Assembly: GCA_023313575.1 (NCBI GenBank)
Contig: JAJTTP010000009.1
Location: forward strand, 1,612,001-1,676,000
Length of the DNA stretch: 64,000 nucleotides
Direction: 5' to 3'
Source: Eutypella sp. D-1
Taxonomy: Eukaryota; Ascomycota; Sordariomycetes; Xylariales; Diatrypaceae
The notes beneath the pieces were generated by a model. That model made no database searches. It was not told the DNA's origin and saw nothing but the letters and a program-made list of their open reading frames with translations. Every line of letters starts with the position of its first letter. Positions within the stretch are counted from its first letter, which is position 1. Position numbers and translations under genes: made by a program. This document shows positions 32,577 to 43,381 of the stretch, piece by piece.

Positions 32577-33255
32577 AGATATAACGTCGAGACGAAGATC
32601 CCGAGTGCTCTAACAAATTTCAACGGGTGTCCGGATGTTCTGTGCTGTCACATACACGAACAAAGTTTATCCCGTCTGAGACTAAACAAGTTGGATGGAT
32701 GTAAGTGGCTGTCGTCGGCAAGCTGCCCGAGAACGGTTTCGAAATACCTGATAATAAAAGAAAGAGAAAAAAAAAAAAGGAGGCCAAACAAGAGCTTGGC
32801 AATAATTAAACACAACTCTTTTTTTCTTTTTCTTTTACCAGGTCCGATGTCAACCTTTAGATCTTGTCCAGGATGGATTATGACTGAATGTAAAAATTAT
32901 TGTTGAAGCTTGACAAAGAATTTACTGATGTAGGGAGGTACAATTAGGTCGAGGTATAAGTCCCCTACTCTACTAAGGAAATCTTGGAAGTGCCGTATTC
33001 AGGTACCTAAGTTAGGTATCTCAGGTTATATATAATGTAGGTGGGGTGAAGCTCAATGTTACGAAAAGTACTAAGCCGATACTCCACAGAGATCCAGGCT
33101 TAAGGTGGGGTTCTGGTGCTACTGCAAATGTGCTATAAGTGGGAGGGGAAAGCGCCGAGATTCGACGTTAGGACAGCATAACCACGCGTCTGGTACTTGG
33201 AGAGACAGTCAGGTTTTAATAAGGTACATACCTCCATGTCCCCGGGTACCTTATA

Positions 33256-33273
33256 TACCTACCTAGGTAGGTA
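33256..33273. repeat. 18-bp perfect palindrome of TACCTA/TAGGTA type
   Basis: A perfect inverted repeat centred on CCTAGG, extended on one side by further TAGG units to about 33278. It is the most complete example of a motif family found repeatedly in the intergenic DNA here and not noticed in exons. Confidence 0.85.
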
Positions 33274-35101
33274 GGTAGATATTACCTAGTAGTGCAGATT
33301 TCACATGGCAAGTGGCAATCCTTTAAAAAGCGTCACTGCAATAATTACGACGAATATTTCAGCAAACGACAACAACTTTCTTCCTTTCAAAACAAGGCTG
33401 AGTATCACTACACACATTTGGTTACATCATGGAAAACCTGGCCCTAGCTTCTAAGTGAGGGGAAGAGGGGAGCGGGGAGAGAAAGAAAAGAAAACTGACG
33501 ATAACTGAGAGAAACTCTCGAACTGGGACCCCCTGTAATGGACATCTCGATACTGCAGGCGCCTTCGATCATTCTTCTTCTTGGCATAATATTTGCTGGT
33601 ACGGCCAATGAGAGTCCTTATCTCGACCTCGTGGCTCTTCTACATCTCATCCACGAGGCTGTGGGACTAGTCTCTCTCTAGCTACTACCTACAGTACTTA
33701 GGTAGGTAGGTATGCATCCCTGAAGCACCCAAACTACTAAAGCAGGTAAGATGGAGCGTTGTTCCGTCGCTTGTTACCTAAGGTAATCAGTCTATACGTT
33801 CCGGTTCGATACAGTGCTGCTCGACTGCTCGAGGCAACTCGTTGTACTAGGTGGCAGGGCCACAGAAACTGATGACGACCTAGGTACTACTCAGCTGGTT
33901 AAGTCCAGGGCGGCGCGAATTCCATAGCACAATTGAATCCGATTCCGCAGTGTAGTTCAACCTGCTTTAAATCAAGAACAGCGTTTCTACTTACGATTGT
34001 ATTATTCCAAGAATGGTAGGTGGGGACCAAATCCACCGATATCTCCGGGCTGTCGCCCATCCACCCCTCCATCCATCCATATGCAGGTCGGGTATGTCTC
34101 ACATGTCTACTTAATATAAACCAGCCCTGGAAATACTCGGATATTAGAAGGTTCAGTCATCAGGCCCATGCAGGTGTACTCAGTCTTCTTGCATACTTGT
34201 ACGTCACTATATCATCGGACTCCCTTACGTTATGCCGATACGTTCATCAAGGATACATTGGAGGTTTTAGTCAAAGTAAATGCCCCCCCGCCTCTCGTAG
34301 AGATACTTTCGTGAAAGACAATTAATTACATCTGGGCTATGGAATCAAGAAATGAGCACCAGATATCGCCCGGCAGATTGAAGGTTGTATGCTTTTGTCG
34401 AAAAGGAGAGCTAAAGAGTATGTTATGTATACTATGTAGTAGTCGCCAAAAAATATTCAGCCTTGTCCTTCCCCCCCTCCTACCGACAAGACCATGTGGA
34501 GAGGCGGCAGGTCGTTGGTTGCTGGTTATATAGAATTTTTAAAGTGTACAGAGAATAAGGCCTAGGAAGAATACAGAAAGCTTCTTTATAGTTCCTACTC
34601 CATCAATGTAGGTACTGAATCGCATCAACAACCCCGTGCAGACCCCTGGCATCCTAAATTTTAAAGCGTTCAATACAAAGGTATAGAGCTCTTTTCTGGA
34701 ACTTTGAAAAGAGGGCGCTGAGTAATCAAATACAACCAACCCCTTTACGCATCCAGGGGCAAGATGGACATCCATGATTCGTCGTCTCATAACCCTCGGC
34801 CCCGCTGGGCACACATCCATACGAGTTATTGCTAATATACGCCTGACAATAGGGGCACAGTCCGGGTTGCTATATAACACAGGCGCTTTTTTTTTTTACT
34901 GTAGCTGGGAAGCTGTTGAATTTAAAGGATTAAGCAAAGTAATGAATACACACATGACTAGCGCCACGGCCAAGGTACGTACGTCTTGCTTTCAGGGACG
35001 CCTGCGGCACTCGACGTATGTGTATGTATCTTCAGACTTCGAGCTACGCGTCATCACCACTTTGCTCGCGGACTGATGAGGAGGCCTAACAGAACGATGG
35101 C

Positions 35102-35102
<1 letters not shown>

Positions 35103-35138
<36 letters not shown>
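35103..35138. repeat. (AC)n microsatellite
   Basis: About 18 uninterrupted AC dinucleotides, 155 bp beyond the stop codon of the CUE5-like gene. It probably lies in or just past its 3' UTR. Confidence 0.95.
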
Positions 35139-35140
<2 letters not shown>

Positions 35141-35293
35141 CAAACGAATGCTTTCATTAGACTAGGGGTGGCGGCGGCGGCGGCGTACAACTAGGAACGT
35201 GACATGTCGTAATCCATCAAAGCAAGCTGGCTTCGGACGGGCAATGTGATAAAAGAAATATTTCCACTCTTGTAGAAAACGGGGGACCTCAAA

Positions 35294-36784
35294 TCATGAC
35301 TTCCCACCACCAGACTTCTTATCCACAAGGCTGTCGGCCATGGCGTCGGCCGTGGCCTGCTTGAGCCTCTCGCTGTCCTCCATCTTGATCGCCTTGTCGC
35401 CACCCTTCGTCTCCTTCTCGTCCTCGCTATCCCCAAGGCTGAAGGGGTCGTTGTCGCCGATTGGGTTCGGGTCGACCGTCGACAGGGGCTGCCACTTGCT
35501 CTGCTTGCCGGGCGGCGGGGTGGCCCTGCTGTCCTTTGGCGGGGCCCTGGGCGCCGCGTCGTAGGCGTCGATGTCCTCTACGGTTTCTCTAAAGGCGACC
35601 TTACGGCCCTCGGGCTTGGGCGACGTAGATGGGGGCGGCGACGGCCGGTAGAGGTTCGAGCTACTTGATGGGCGTCCTGAGGCGGCTGTTTCGCTATAGT
35701 TAGCCTGACACGTATCGGATATGCGAAGCACGGGGTACCCACTACCATCTGGCTGGAGTCGCATGCCAGAGAAATCGTCACTGAGGACTTGAGGATCGGC
35801 GTCGTAGCGCTCATGGTCCGCGCTGCGCCGGCTGCTCTCGCCGCTGCGTCTCCCGTGGTGGCGGTTGTGTCGCGATGGTTGCGACTCGTCCTCGTCCTCG
35901 TTATATGCGTCGTCGAGCTTCTTCTTGAGGTTCGTGAACCAGGTGTTGACCTGCTTCTGGGTGTCGAGGAAGCCCTTGCGCAGGTTCTCCTTGATAACGG
36001 GTAGCTCGTCGTCGATAAAGCTGGGTTCGCGGTCATACATCTCATTCGGCTTTAGGCCGGTAGCCTGACGTCTAGCGGGGCCGCCGGGGCCTCGGTTGGA
36101 TGTTCTCTCTTCGTAGGCACCGGCGTTCTCGTACTGCTCAGCCAGCTGGCGAGCATAGAGTTCGTCGGCCTCCAATTGCGTCAAGGGAGCGCGACCAGTT
36201 GGGCGAGGTGGCTGAGGCGGGGGGGCTTCCTCGCGCTCGACGGGCTCATTCTGCAGGGCATCAGGGTCGCTCATACCCAGCAGAGCGTTAAAAGCTGGGT
36301 CAATGCGGCCCCCGCTGGCGGCGAGAACGGCCTTGATTACAGTGAGATCGATACTGGGGAAGGCCTCTTTCAGAATGGTTTCATTCTTCTGTTGGTCGGT
36401 GAGAGGTCGAGGGGGTTGCGCAGGTGGTGCTGCTTGATCCTGGGAGACATTAGGCGCAGAGGGGTTGGTAGCCGTAGTCGTGGCCGTAGTCGTGGCTGTG
36501 GTGGTAGCCGGTGCCGTAGCTGGAGCCGTGGTAGATGTCGCGTGCGCAGCGGCAGGGCCGTCATGGTCGAGTCCCCCACCATTCTCTGGGACGTCGTCGT
36601 CATCCATCTCGAAGGGCTTTACGGTGGTAGGAGATTCCGGGGTATCTGAGCCGGTCTTGTTGTTCTGCGAATAGGAGGCGTATGTTAGTTCTCGGGCTGA
36701 GGGAAGGCCTCACGAGGGTCCAGGAGTCTTTAGAGGGAGAGTCTGAGGGTATACAATACTCACCGTATCAGGTGGAGCCGACAT
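35294..36784 (-). CDS. CUE-domain ubiquitin-binding protein, Cue5-like autophagy receptor
   Basis: Exon 1 (36784-36764) encodes MSAPPDT; after a 99 bp intron, exon 2 (36664-35294) completes a 463-residue protein. A Thr/Ala-rich segment (ATTTATTTATT type) precedes the CUE domain at about residues 95-140, with the invariant Phe-Pro (LKEAFPSIDLTVIKAVL) and the di-leucine end (FNALLGM). Further on are YARQLAEQYE, FIDDELPVIKENLRKGF and TQKQVNTWFTNLKKKLDD, all typical of fungal Cue5 relatives. Near the C-terminus is W398-Q-P-L, the same tetrapeptide as the Atg8-interacting motif of yeast Cue5. Yeast Cue5 links ubiquitinated aggregates to Atg8 for autophagy, and the human functional counterpart is TOLLIP. 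CUE plus a WQPL motif makes the same role likely here. It is divergent from the DHX35 gene, with 1.1 kb between starts. Confidence 0.88.
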
Positions 36785-37926
36785 ATTGGGCTGATGTCCG
36801 GGTTGTTGTGAGATGATGATGCACTAATCGCAAGTGAAATTATAGGCTGAATGAGATCCCCAGAAATCGGGAAATTAACTATGTAGGGAGTATTTGAGTC
36901 GTTGGTTAAGTTACCTAAGTAGTGCTTGGTTAAATATATGTATGAAGCCAAAGTCGATGATGTGGAAGCGAAGAATCTTACTTAGTGTAGGTAACTTAAG
37001 AACTGCCCAGCTTCTTAAGTGAATATTGAAAGCCAAAAACGTTTGATGAGCAGACGGATGCAGGACGGAGTGGACAGGATAGGACAGGACGGGACGAGGG
37101 GCAGAGGGGACTTCTAGAAGAGTAGAATACGTTCTAAAGTTCCAAGGGTTGTTGGGCTAGGTAGCTATTGTCAGGTTATTTTAGGTTCAGGGTTTATTGT
37201 TAAATGAATGATGCATAAAAACGGTAAAACGGGTCTAGTCTCGGGCGAGAAATGCATTACATACATACCTCCTTAATATTTATTGGGGGAAGACGGACGG
37301 GGAAAGATCAGGAAGGTCGGGTCGGGTATGGACTAACTACAGCTTAACTAGTAAATGTAAAATGGCAGCCTGCTCGAGGGTGCCACTTGCATGCATGCAT
37401 TATTACTCCAGCTGTGACGTTGACGCCACTGATGACGACTTGAGCCACGTTCTTAGACTGACATGTGGAGTTTCTCTTTGGTTATCAGCTGCGCCACATT
37501 CACATGCACCTCAGCTTCTTCCAGTGTCTTGGCTTTCATTCAAGTGCCATCAAGTTCGTGATAAACAGCACGAAGAATAAGGCACCAATATCATTGTGAT
37601 ATGTGATGGATATACTATGTGTGATATTTATAGCAGGTGGTTTGATTTGAGTGGATGACGACCCTCTTCGGCATTTTTAAACCATACTTCTCACCATACC
37701 ATCCTATTATTGCCGTCACATCCATGTGGTCACTCATTGTCACGTGAAGAGCCCTTGTGCAGCAAACCGCGATATCCCCCATAGTGGCCTACCAGCTAAA
37801 CAATGATGGTATAGGAATGGGCTAGCAGGAAGTCACAAGGGAGGGTCTTATTAGATATCACCCTACAGCTGCGCCTGAGACTACATTTACATAGTCTCCT
37901 GGGTTGAAGCTTAGCTAGCCTGAAAG
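36785..37926. promoter_or_regulatory. divergent intergenic region of the CUE5-like and DHX35-like genes
   Basis: This region holds both promoters. A CACGTG lies at 37741-37746, about 180 bp before the helicase start. A GGACAGGATAGGACAGGACGGGAC repeat runs at about 37073-37096, and CATGCATGCATG at 37390-37401. No coding sequence was recognised. Confidence 0.5.
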
Positions 37927-40000
37927 ATGGCGGACTTCGACCTCAGTGCAAACTTTATCCCTGCCCTCCATAAGCCCTCTGCGCTCTTGCCGATTGCGCA
38001 ACACCGTGAGAGTCTATTGTATCTCATAGAGACCTACCCGGTTACCATCGTCGTGGGTCAGACGGGCTCTGGGAAAACCACTCAAATACCCCAGTTCCTG
38101 GAACATGGCGGCTGGTGCTCTGATGGCAAGGTTATCGGCATTACGCAGGTGAACACCTAGTCCCCTTGACATTAACTCTATATACGTTTTGTTCGGCCAT
38201 GCTAACCTGATATAGCCGAGGCGCGTTGCCGCCACGACTGTTGCCGTCAGGGTTGCCGAGGAGTATGGCTGCGAGCTGGGCAAGGAGGTTGGGTATTCGA
38301 TTCGATTCGAGGACCTCACTTCTGCCGCCACGCGCATCAAATTCTTGACAGATGGGCTGCTCATACGCGAGGCTCTCGTCGATCCTCTTTTATCACGCTA
38401 CTCCGTAATCATGGTTGACGAGGCACACGAGCGCTCGATATCAACCGACATTCTACTAGGTTTGCTGAAGAAGATCCGGAAGAAGAGGCCGGAACTGCGC
38501 ATCATCATCAGCAGTGCCACGCTGCAGGCGGAAGACTTCCTCCGCTTTTTCTCGGAGCATGACGAGGATACCGATGATCAACAGCCCTCCAAAAACGATA
38601 AAGCACAGACGGGGACGATCATTAGTTTGGAAGGCAGAACATATCCGATAGACATCTTATACCTAGAGTCACCCACGGAGGACTACGTCGAGAAGGCGGT
38701 GTCAACCGTCTTTGATATCCATACAAAAGAACCAAATGGCGATATCCTCGTCTTCTTGACAGGGCGCGAGGAGATCGACGCCGCCGTACAGGCTGTTGCA
38801 GACCGTTCCCTGCAGCTCCCACCCGCTGCCCAGTCAATCTCACCCTTACCACTCTATGCGGGCTTGACAACCGAACAGCAGATGTATGTGTTTGACGCGC
38901 CGCCTGAGAACACGCGCAAGGTCATATTTTCGACGAATATCGCCGAGGCCTCCGTGACGATCGACGGCATCGTATATGTGGTTGATTCAGGGTTCGTCAA
39001 GCTGCGGGCGTTCGATCCACGAACTGGTATCGAGTCCCTCACCGCCACGACCGTCTCCAAGGCGGCCGCGGCCCAGCGAGCCGGCCGTGCTGGCCGCACC
39101 AAACCCGGGAAATGCTTCCGGCTCTACACGGAAGACGCCTTCCGATCGCTCCCCGAAGCAAATGTGCCGGAGATCCAGAGGTCGAACCTGGCACCGTTCA
39201 TCCTGCAGCTCAAGGCGCTAGGGATAGACAATGTCGTGCGATTCGACTACCTGACGCCGCCGCCCGCCGAGCTCCTCATCAAGGCGACGGAGTTGCTATT
39301 CTCGCTCGGGGCGCTGGACGAGTACGCCAAGCTCACCAAGCCGCTGGGCATGCGGATGGCGGAACTGGCCGTCGAGCCCATGATGGCGAAGACGCTGCTG
39401 ACGGCCCCCGACTTCGGGTGTCTGAGCGAGATGCTGACCATCGCCGCCATGACGAGCGTCGGCTCCGTGTGGATACAACGGGACGGCGAGAAGAAGCAGC
39501 TGGAGTCCGCGAGGCGGAAATTCGCCGCCGAGGAGGGCGACCACCTCACCCTGCTTAACGTCTACCAGGCATTCATCACGAAGGGGAAGAAGGAGGCGAA
39601 GTTCTGCCACGAGAACCACATCAACTTCAAGTCCATGACGCGGGCCGTGAGTATCCGGGCGCAGCTGAAGCGCTACCTCGAGAGGTTCGGCGTATCGGTA
39701 GACGAGAACGCCAGAGCGGCGCCGCCGCCCGGCATCGGGGAGCAGATCCGGCGGTGCCTCACGAGCGGGTACTTCGCGCATGCGGCCCGGATGCAGCCCG
39801 ACGGGAGCTTCCGCAACGTCGAGGGCGGCACGGTCCTCCACGCCCACCCCAGCTCCCTGATGTTCAACCGCAAGGCCGACTGGGTCGTCTTCCACGAGGT
39901 CATGGAAACGGGCACCAAGACCTTCATCCGCGACATCACCAAGATCGAGAAGAGCTGGCTCGTGGAATACTCCGCGGGGTTCTACCAGCTCAGCTCATAG
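37927..40000 (+). CDS. DEAH-box RNA helicase, DHX35-like
   Basis: Two exons, 37927-38148 and 38216-40000, with a 67 bp phase-0 intron splitting GITQ|PRRVAA, give 668 aa. All superfamily 2 motifs are present: I GQTGSGKTT (about 44-52), Ia PRRVAA, II D142-E-A-H145, III SAT (about 172-174), IV/V FSTNIAEASVTIDG and VI Q361-RAGRAGR. The helicase-associated (HA2) and OB-fold domains follow (AELAVEPMMAKTLL, then LTLLNVYQAF and CHENHINFKSM). The compact N-terminus without RS or S1 domains, and block-by-block similarity (RFEDLTSAATRIKFLTDGLL, FVKLRAFDPRTGIESL), point to DHX35 rather than Prp2/16/22/43. DHX35 is found in late spliceosomes (C complex); yeast S. cerevisiae lacks it but many filamentous fungi keep it. 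The exact function is not established. Confidence 0.93.
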
Positions 40001-43000
40001 TCTGAGCAGTGTCCTGGTGCAATTTACTGTGAAATCCAAGAAGCGATTTTGCATGTAGAGCAAGGGCCGCTTCCTAGTTTACTCGTCCTGAGTATAAAAG
40101 TATGTAATGTGCTACTTGTTTAAAGCACAATTGAAGCTGGCGGGTCTTTAACATTCATGGCCGCAACTAATGTCTTCTGTGTATGAAAGAAAAAAATCCC
40201 TTGAGAAGTGACGGCAGTTTAGTCGACTCATGTACTATAGAACACGATAGCTTCACAAAGACGAGACCTATGGTTTTGCCCTATCATTCGCGTCGAGACA
40301 TAGTTGTAATCTGGTCATACTGTGTTTTTCGAGAAAAAACATTCATGCTCACCCTCGCAAAACTCCATCCTACTTGCGCTGCGGAACATGTACCCATTCG
40401 TGCACAACGTCACTTAGTTACTCCCTTCGCAGCCCAACTATTATAGATATATAGACCTGCTAGAAGCCGTAAAGAATTAGGTACGATTGCCCTGAGGCTT
40501 CAGCCCTAATGTTAGTCCCGCAAAACAGAGCGAGAAAGAAAAAAAAAAGCTGGTAACACTTCTCTGTGTCGCACAACCGGAGATTTCACTGTAGATCGCG
40601 GTGCTGAAGATCATTTGAGTGGCCATGACGAACAGATCCACACATCAGCCGCATCGGAGATATCCATCGACAACTGTCTCCCGGGTCCCGTCTGTACTAC
40701 GAACTTATTCCAACCACTGCAGTTCTATATCCTTGCTCTCTTGTATCTCTCTTGATTCTAGTAACACTGAGTAAACCTTCTCTCCAATACATACATATAA
40801 CTTCTACTCTACTTAGAACACAGGATAGAAAGGCTGCATGCAAGATGTGGTAAGTGCGCCGGCAGCATAGCCACCTACCCAACGGCATTAACACTCCCCG
40901 ATAGGTATGGTGTTGTTTGAGGCTGCTGTATTGACCACTCTATGCCCACTGTGCACCTAATTTAATATCTACACGTAGAAGCAGCTCAGAACCAAGCAAG
41001 CTATTCAGAATAAAATAATCACAGATTGACTATTGACCTACGAGTTCCCACATGACCCCGTACTGTGCATATGCCGTATACTATATATACTACATACTAT
41101 GTATGCATTTACATATGAAGAAAGTGGACGTTGAACTTCATATATCAGATCATTTCATACATAAGAGGGTATCCATTTTGAGAGGAGATCCCGGGCCTCC
41201 GCACACAAGCATTCGGGAAATGTAGCGAAAGGTGAAGGCCAACTCCTTGCTTAGCTGCCTCGCTTTGAGTACGTGACCAAGTACTACTACCATGTACATA
41301 AAATAGTAGGCATGTCGTGAAACGCACCCACAAGCCTGACCGCGCCCCCGAAGAAGAACGTTGCATGACAGGTTCGACTCGTGTTTGTTTTTAAGGTTAA
41401 ATTCTGTCAGCGTCTATGGATTTATATATACTTATCTACGTCTGGGTCTGAGTCTCTTATTCTGGGCAGTACGTAGGTAGTGGGTGATATCTCACAGTCC
41501 AGTGTGTGTGTACCAGCGCCGGCTGCCCTGATAACCCCGACATCCGTCATTGACCTCGTGTCCGAAATCTGGACCGCCTGATCGCGTCCGAGTTCTACCA
41601 GTTCAGCAATTCCAGCAGACAGGCAGGCCAAATCAGCTGCCAGTCAGGCCCAGTCTTGCCAGCCTCCCGCTTCACATTGCTCTTGGCATCCCTGAACCAC
41701 AATGTCGATCCCGGTGAAAACCACTTTCGCTCTGGAAGTACCGTCTTGCCATTTCTCGCTGAAGATTTCCGCCAACCAACGACTGCTAGTTACATACCCT
41801 GATACTTCGCACATCGCATCGCCCGCATCGCATCTGATCCCCCCTTGTAGTACTTAAGTAAGTAACCCTGTTGTTCAGGGCGGGCTGTTTGGCTGTAAAT
41901 AATCTGGATCAGCCGGAAAGTCTGCAGGTAGACGAAAAAAGGGGGGATGTGCTAGTCTAGTCTAGGATTAGCCGGTGCTAGCTGTATTATGATCCCTGTC
42001 TACTTTCCTGTTATCGTGATGTTCCTGCATTAGACTGAAGTTACCGTCCAGGTTTAACGGTTCTTAGTGCGTTATATGTACATACATACACACATACGTG
42101 CATACAAACATTGGAACTCAGTCCACATAATTACATACCAGGTAGAACATGGAAAGTCGGGAAAGCGACTTCAGCTGTAATTGGTTATATCGTGCCTTTG
42201 ACTCTCCCTTGAAGTTTTTACTTCCTCTTCTTGCTGATATGTTGATACGGTTTAAACGTCTATAACAATGGCGGCAGCGCATTTTATAAGGACCTAGATA
42301 CGTATGTAGATGTAGTTACCGTTGTGTTGTGGAAATTAAGCCACGGCAGAAGAACCTTGGAAAAAGGCGCTCCAGTATATATAGGTACAATCCATTTAAG
42401 CCCTGACATTGGACGATTACCCCCTAGAAATGCCTAAATCGTCGTTGCGTCGCTAAATCAAGGAGAACTTCCTCGCGGGTCCTCCACGCCCCCTTCTTTC
42501 ATTTCCCGTTTCATTACCTTTCATTGGTCCGTTCCCTCCTCTTACATGCACAGGTGGTTAGCGCCCCAGAATAACATAGAATACATGGGACTTGTACCTT
42601 TGTACAGACCCATCAACCCAATCCACATGAATCCTCCCATCCACCAATCCAATGCCTGGGAAGGGTGTAGTCCACTGCTGGAAGGGGAGCCAGACAGCCC
42701 AGAAGGGGAGCCAGAAGGGGCGGCGGAGTTTCTCCTCTACACTCTAAGGGAGGAGCTTCCCGTTCTTTCTTTTTCTCCCCTAATTCCTTATTCTTAATAT
42801 TCCAGTGTCTGGAACTTTTGTTCTTCCATCTTGTTAGGCGTCCATCGACAATCCGGTCAATCGACCAAACAGCCTTCCTAACCGGCTTCAAAGCCAACCG
42901 TCACTCTTTTTGTCCTAACTGTCACTCATTTCCAGTCACTCATTTGTTGGCGCCGGGGCTGTCTGTTTACTCGACTCGCTTGTTTATACGCCCGAACCTC

Positions 43001-43381
43001 TGGAATCTCTGGTATAATACACAATACAATACAATACCTCCTGTATCCGGACTCGAAAAGGACTCGAAAAAGGACTTCAAAAGGAGAAAAGAAAGCTGGA
43101 CGATCAATCGATCAAATCAAATCAAATCCAATCTATTTCCATAATATCTTATATCTAATCTTTCTCATCTTGGGGCTATCTGATTTATTCACGACCGTAA
43201 CGACCGCGTCTTCCTGTCCTTTCATCGCCACCCACGTCGTCTTTAATTAGGAACGAGAACCCCCTACCCACATTCATTCCCTATCGTCAATTTAGGACAT
43301 CCCATGAAAAATTGTTGGTCAATCGATTGGAAACGCTTGGGTTGAGTACCGTCGTACGTGGACGAGCTACTCGTGTTGTAC
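40001..43381. other. 3.4 kb intergenic region, no gene seen
   Basis: The left part is 3' flank of the helicase and AT-rich filler, with TATA/TACTA-rich sequence at 41075-41110. From about 42.45 kb the + strand becomes pyrimidine-rich and then carries short repeats (ACAATAC, about 43018-43036; AAATC, about 43108-43126). This looks like the promoter and long leader of the next gene. Small open frames here have no recognisable sequence. Confidence 0.5.

Larger units (their letters stand above)
31203..35293. other. 4.1 kb gene-poor region
   Basis: This is the upstream flank of the PHO81 homolog and the 3' flank of the CUE5-like gene. It contains a CACGTG at 32571, an A-rich stretch (32764-32778), an 18-bp TACCTA/TAGGTA palindrome (33256-33273), further TAGGTAGGTA tracts near 33700 and an AC microsatellite at 35103-35138. 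The longest open frame (about 140 codons near 32.5-32.9 kb) starts with GTG and shows no recognisable domain. Confidence 0.5.

Noticed and set aside
32481..32906. 141-codon plus-strand frame in the gene-poor region
   Set aside because: It begins with GTG, shows no domain, has AT-rich simple-sequence content at its end and lies in DNA without other coding signal.
33795..33840. tRNA-like GGTTCGA element
   Set aside because: No acceptor stem or D/anticodon arms can be folded around it; other GTTCGA occurrences in the window were also checked without success.
39296..39895. 199-codon minus-strand frame
   Set aside because: It is antisense to the helicase HA2/OB region and arises from GC-rich third positions on the coding strand.
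37927..40000. Assignment to Prp2, Prp16, Prp22 or Prp43
   Set aside because: The short N-terminus and the blocks around motifs Ia-II and V follow DHX35 more closely, and no S1 or RS region is present.
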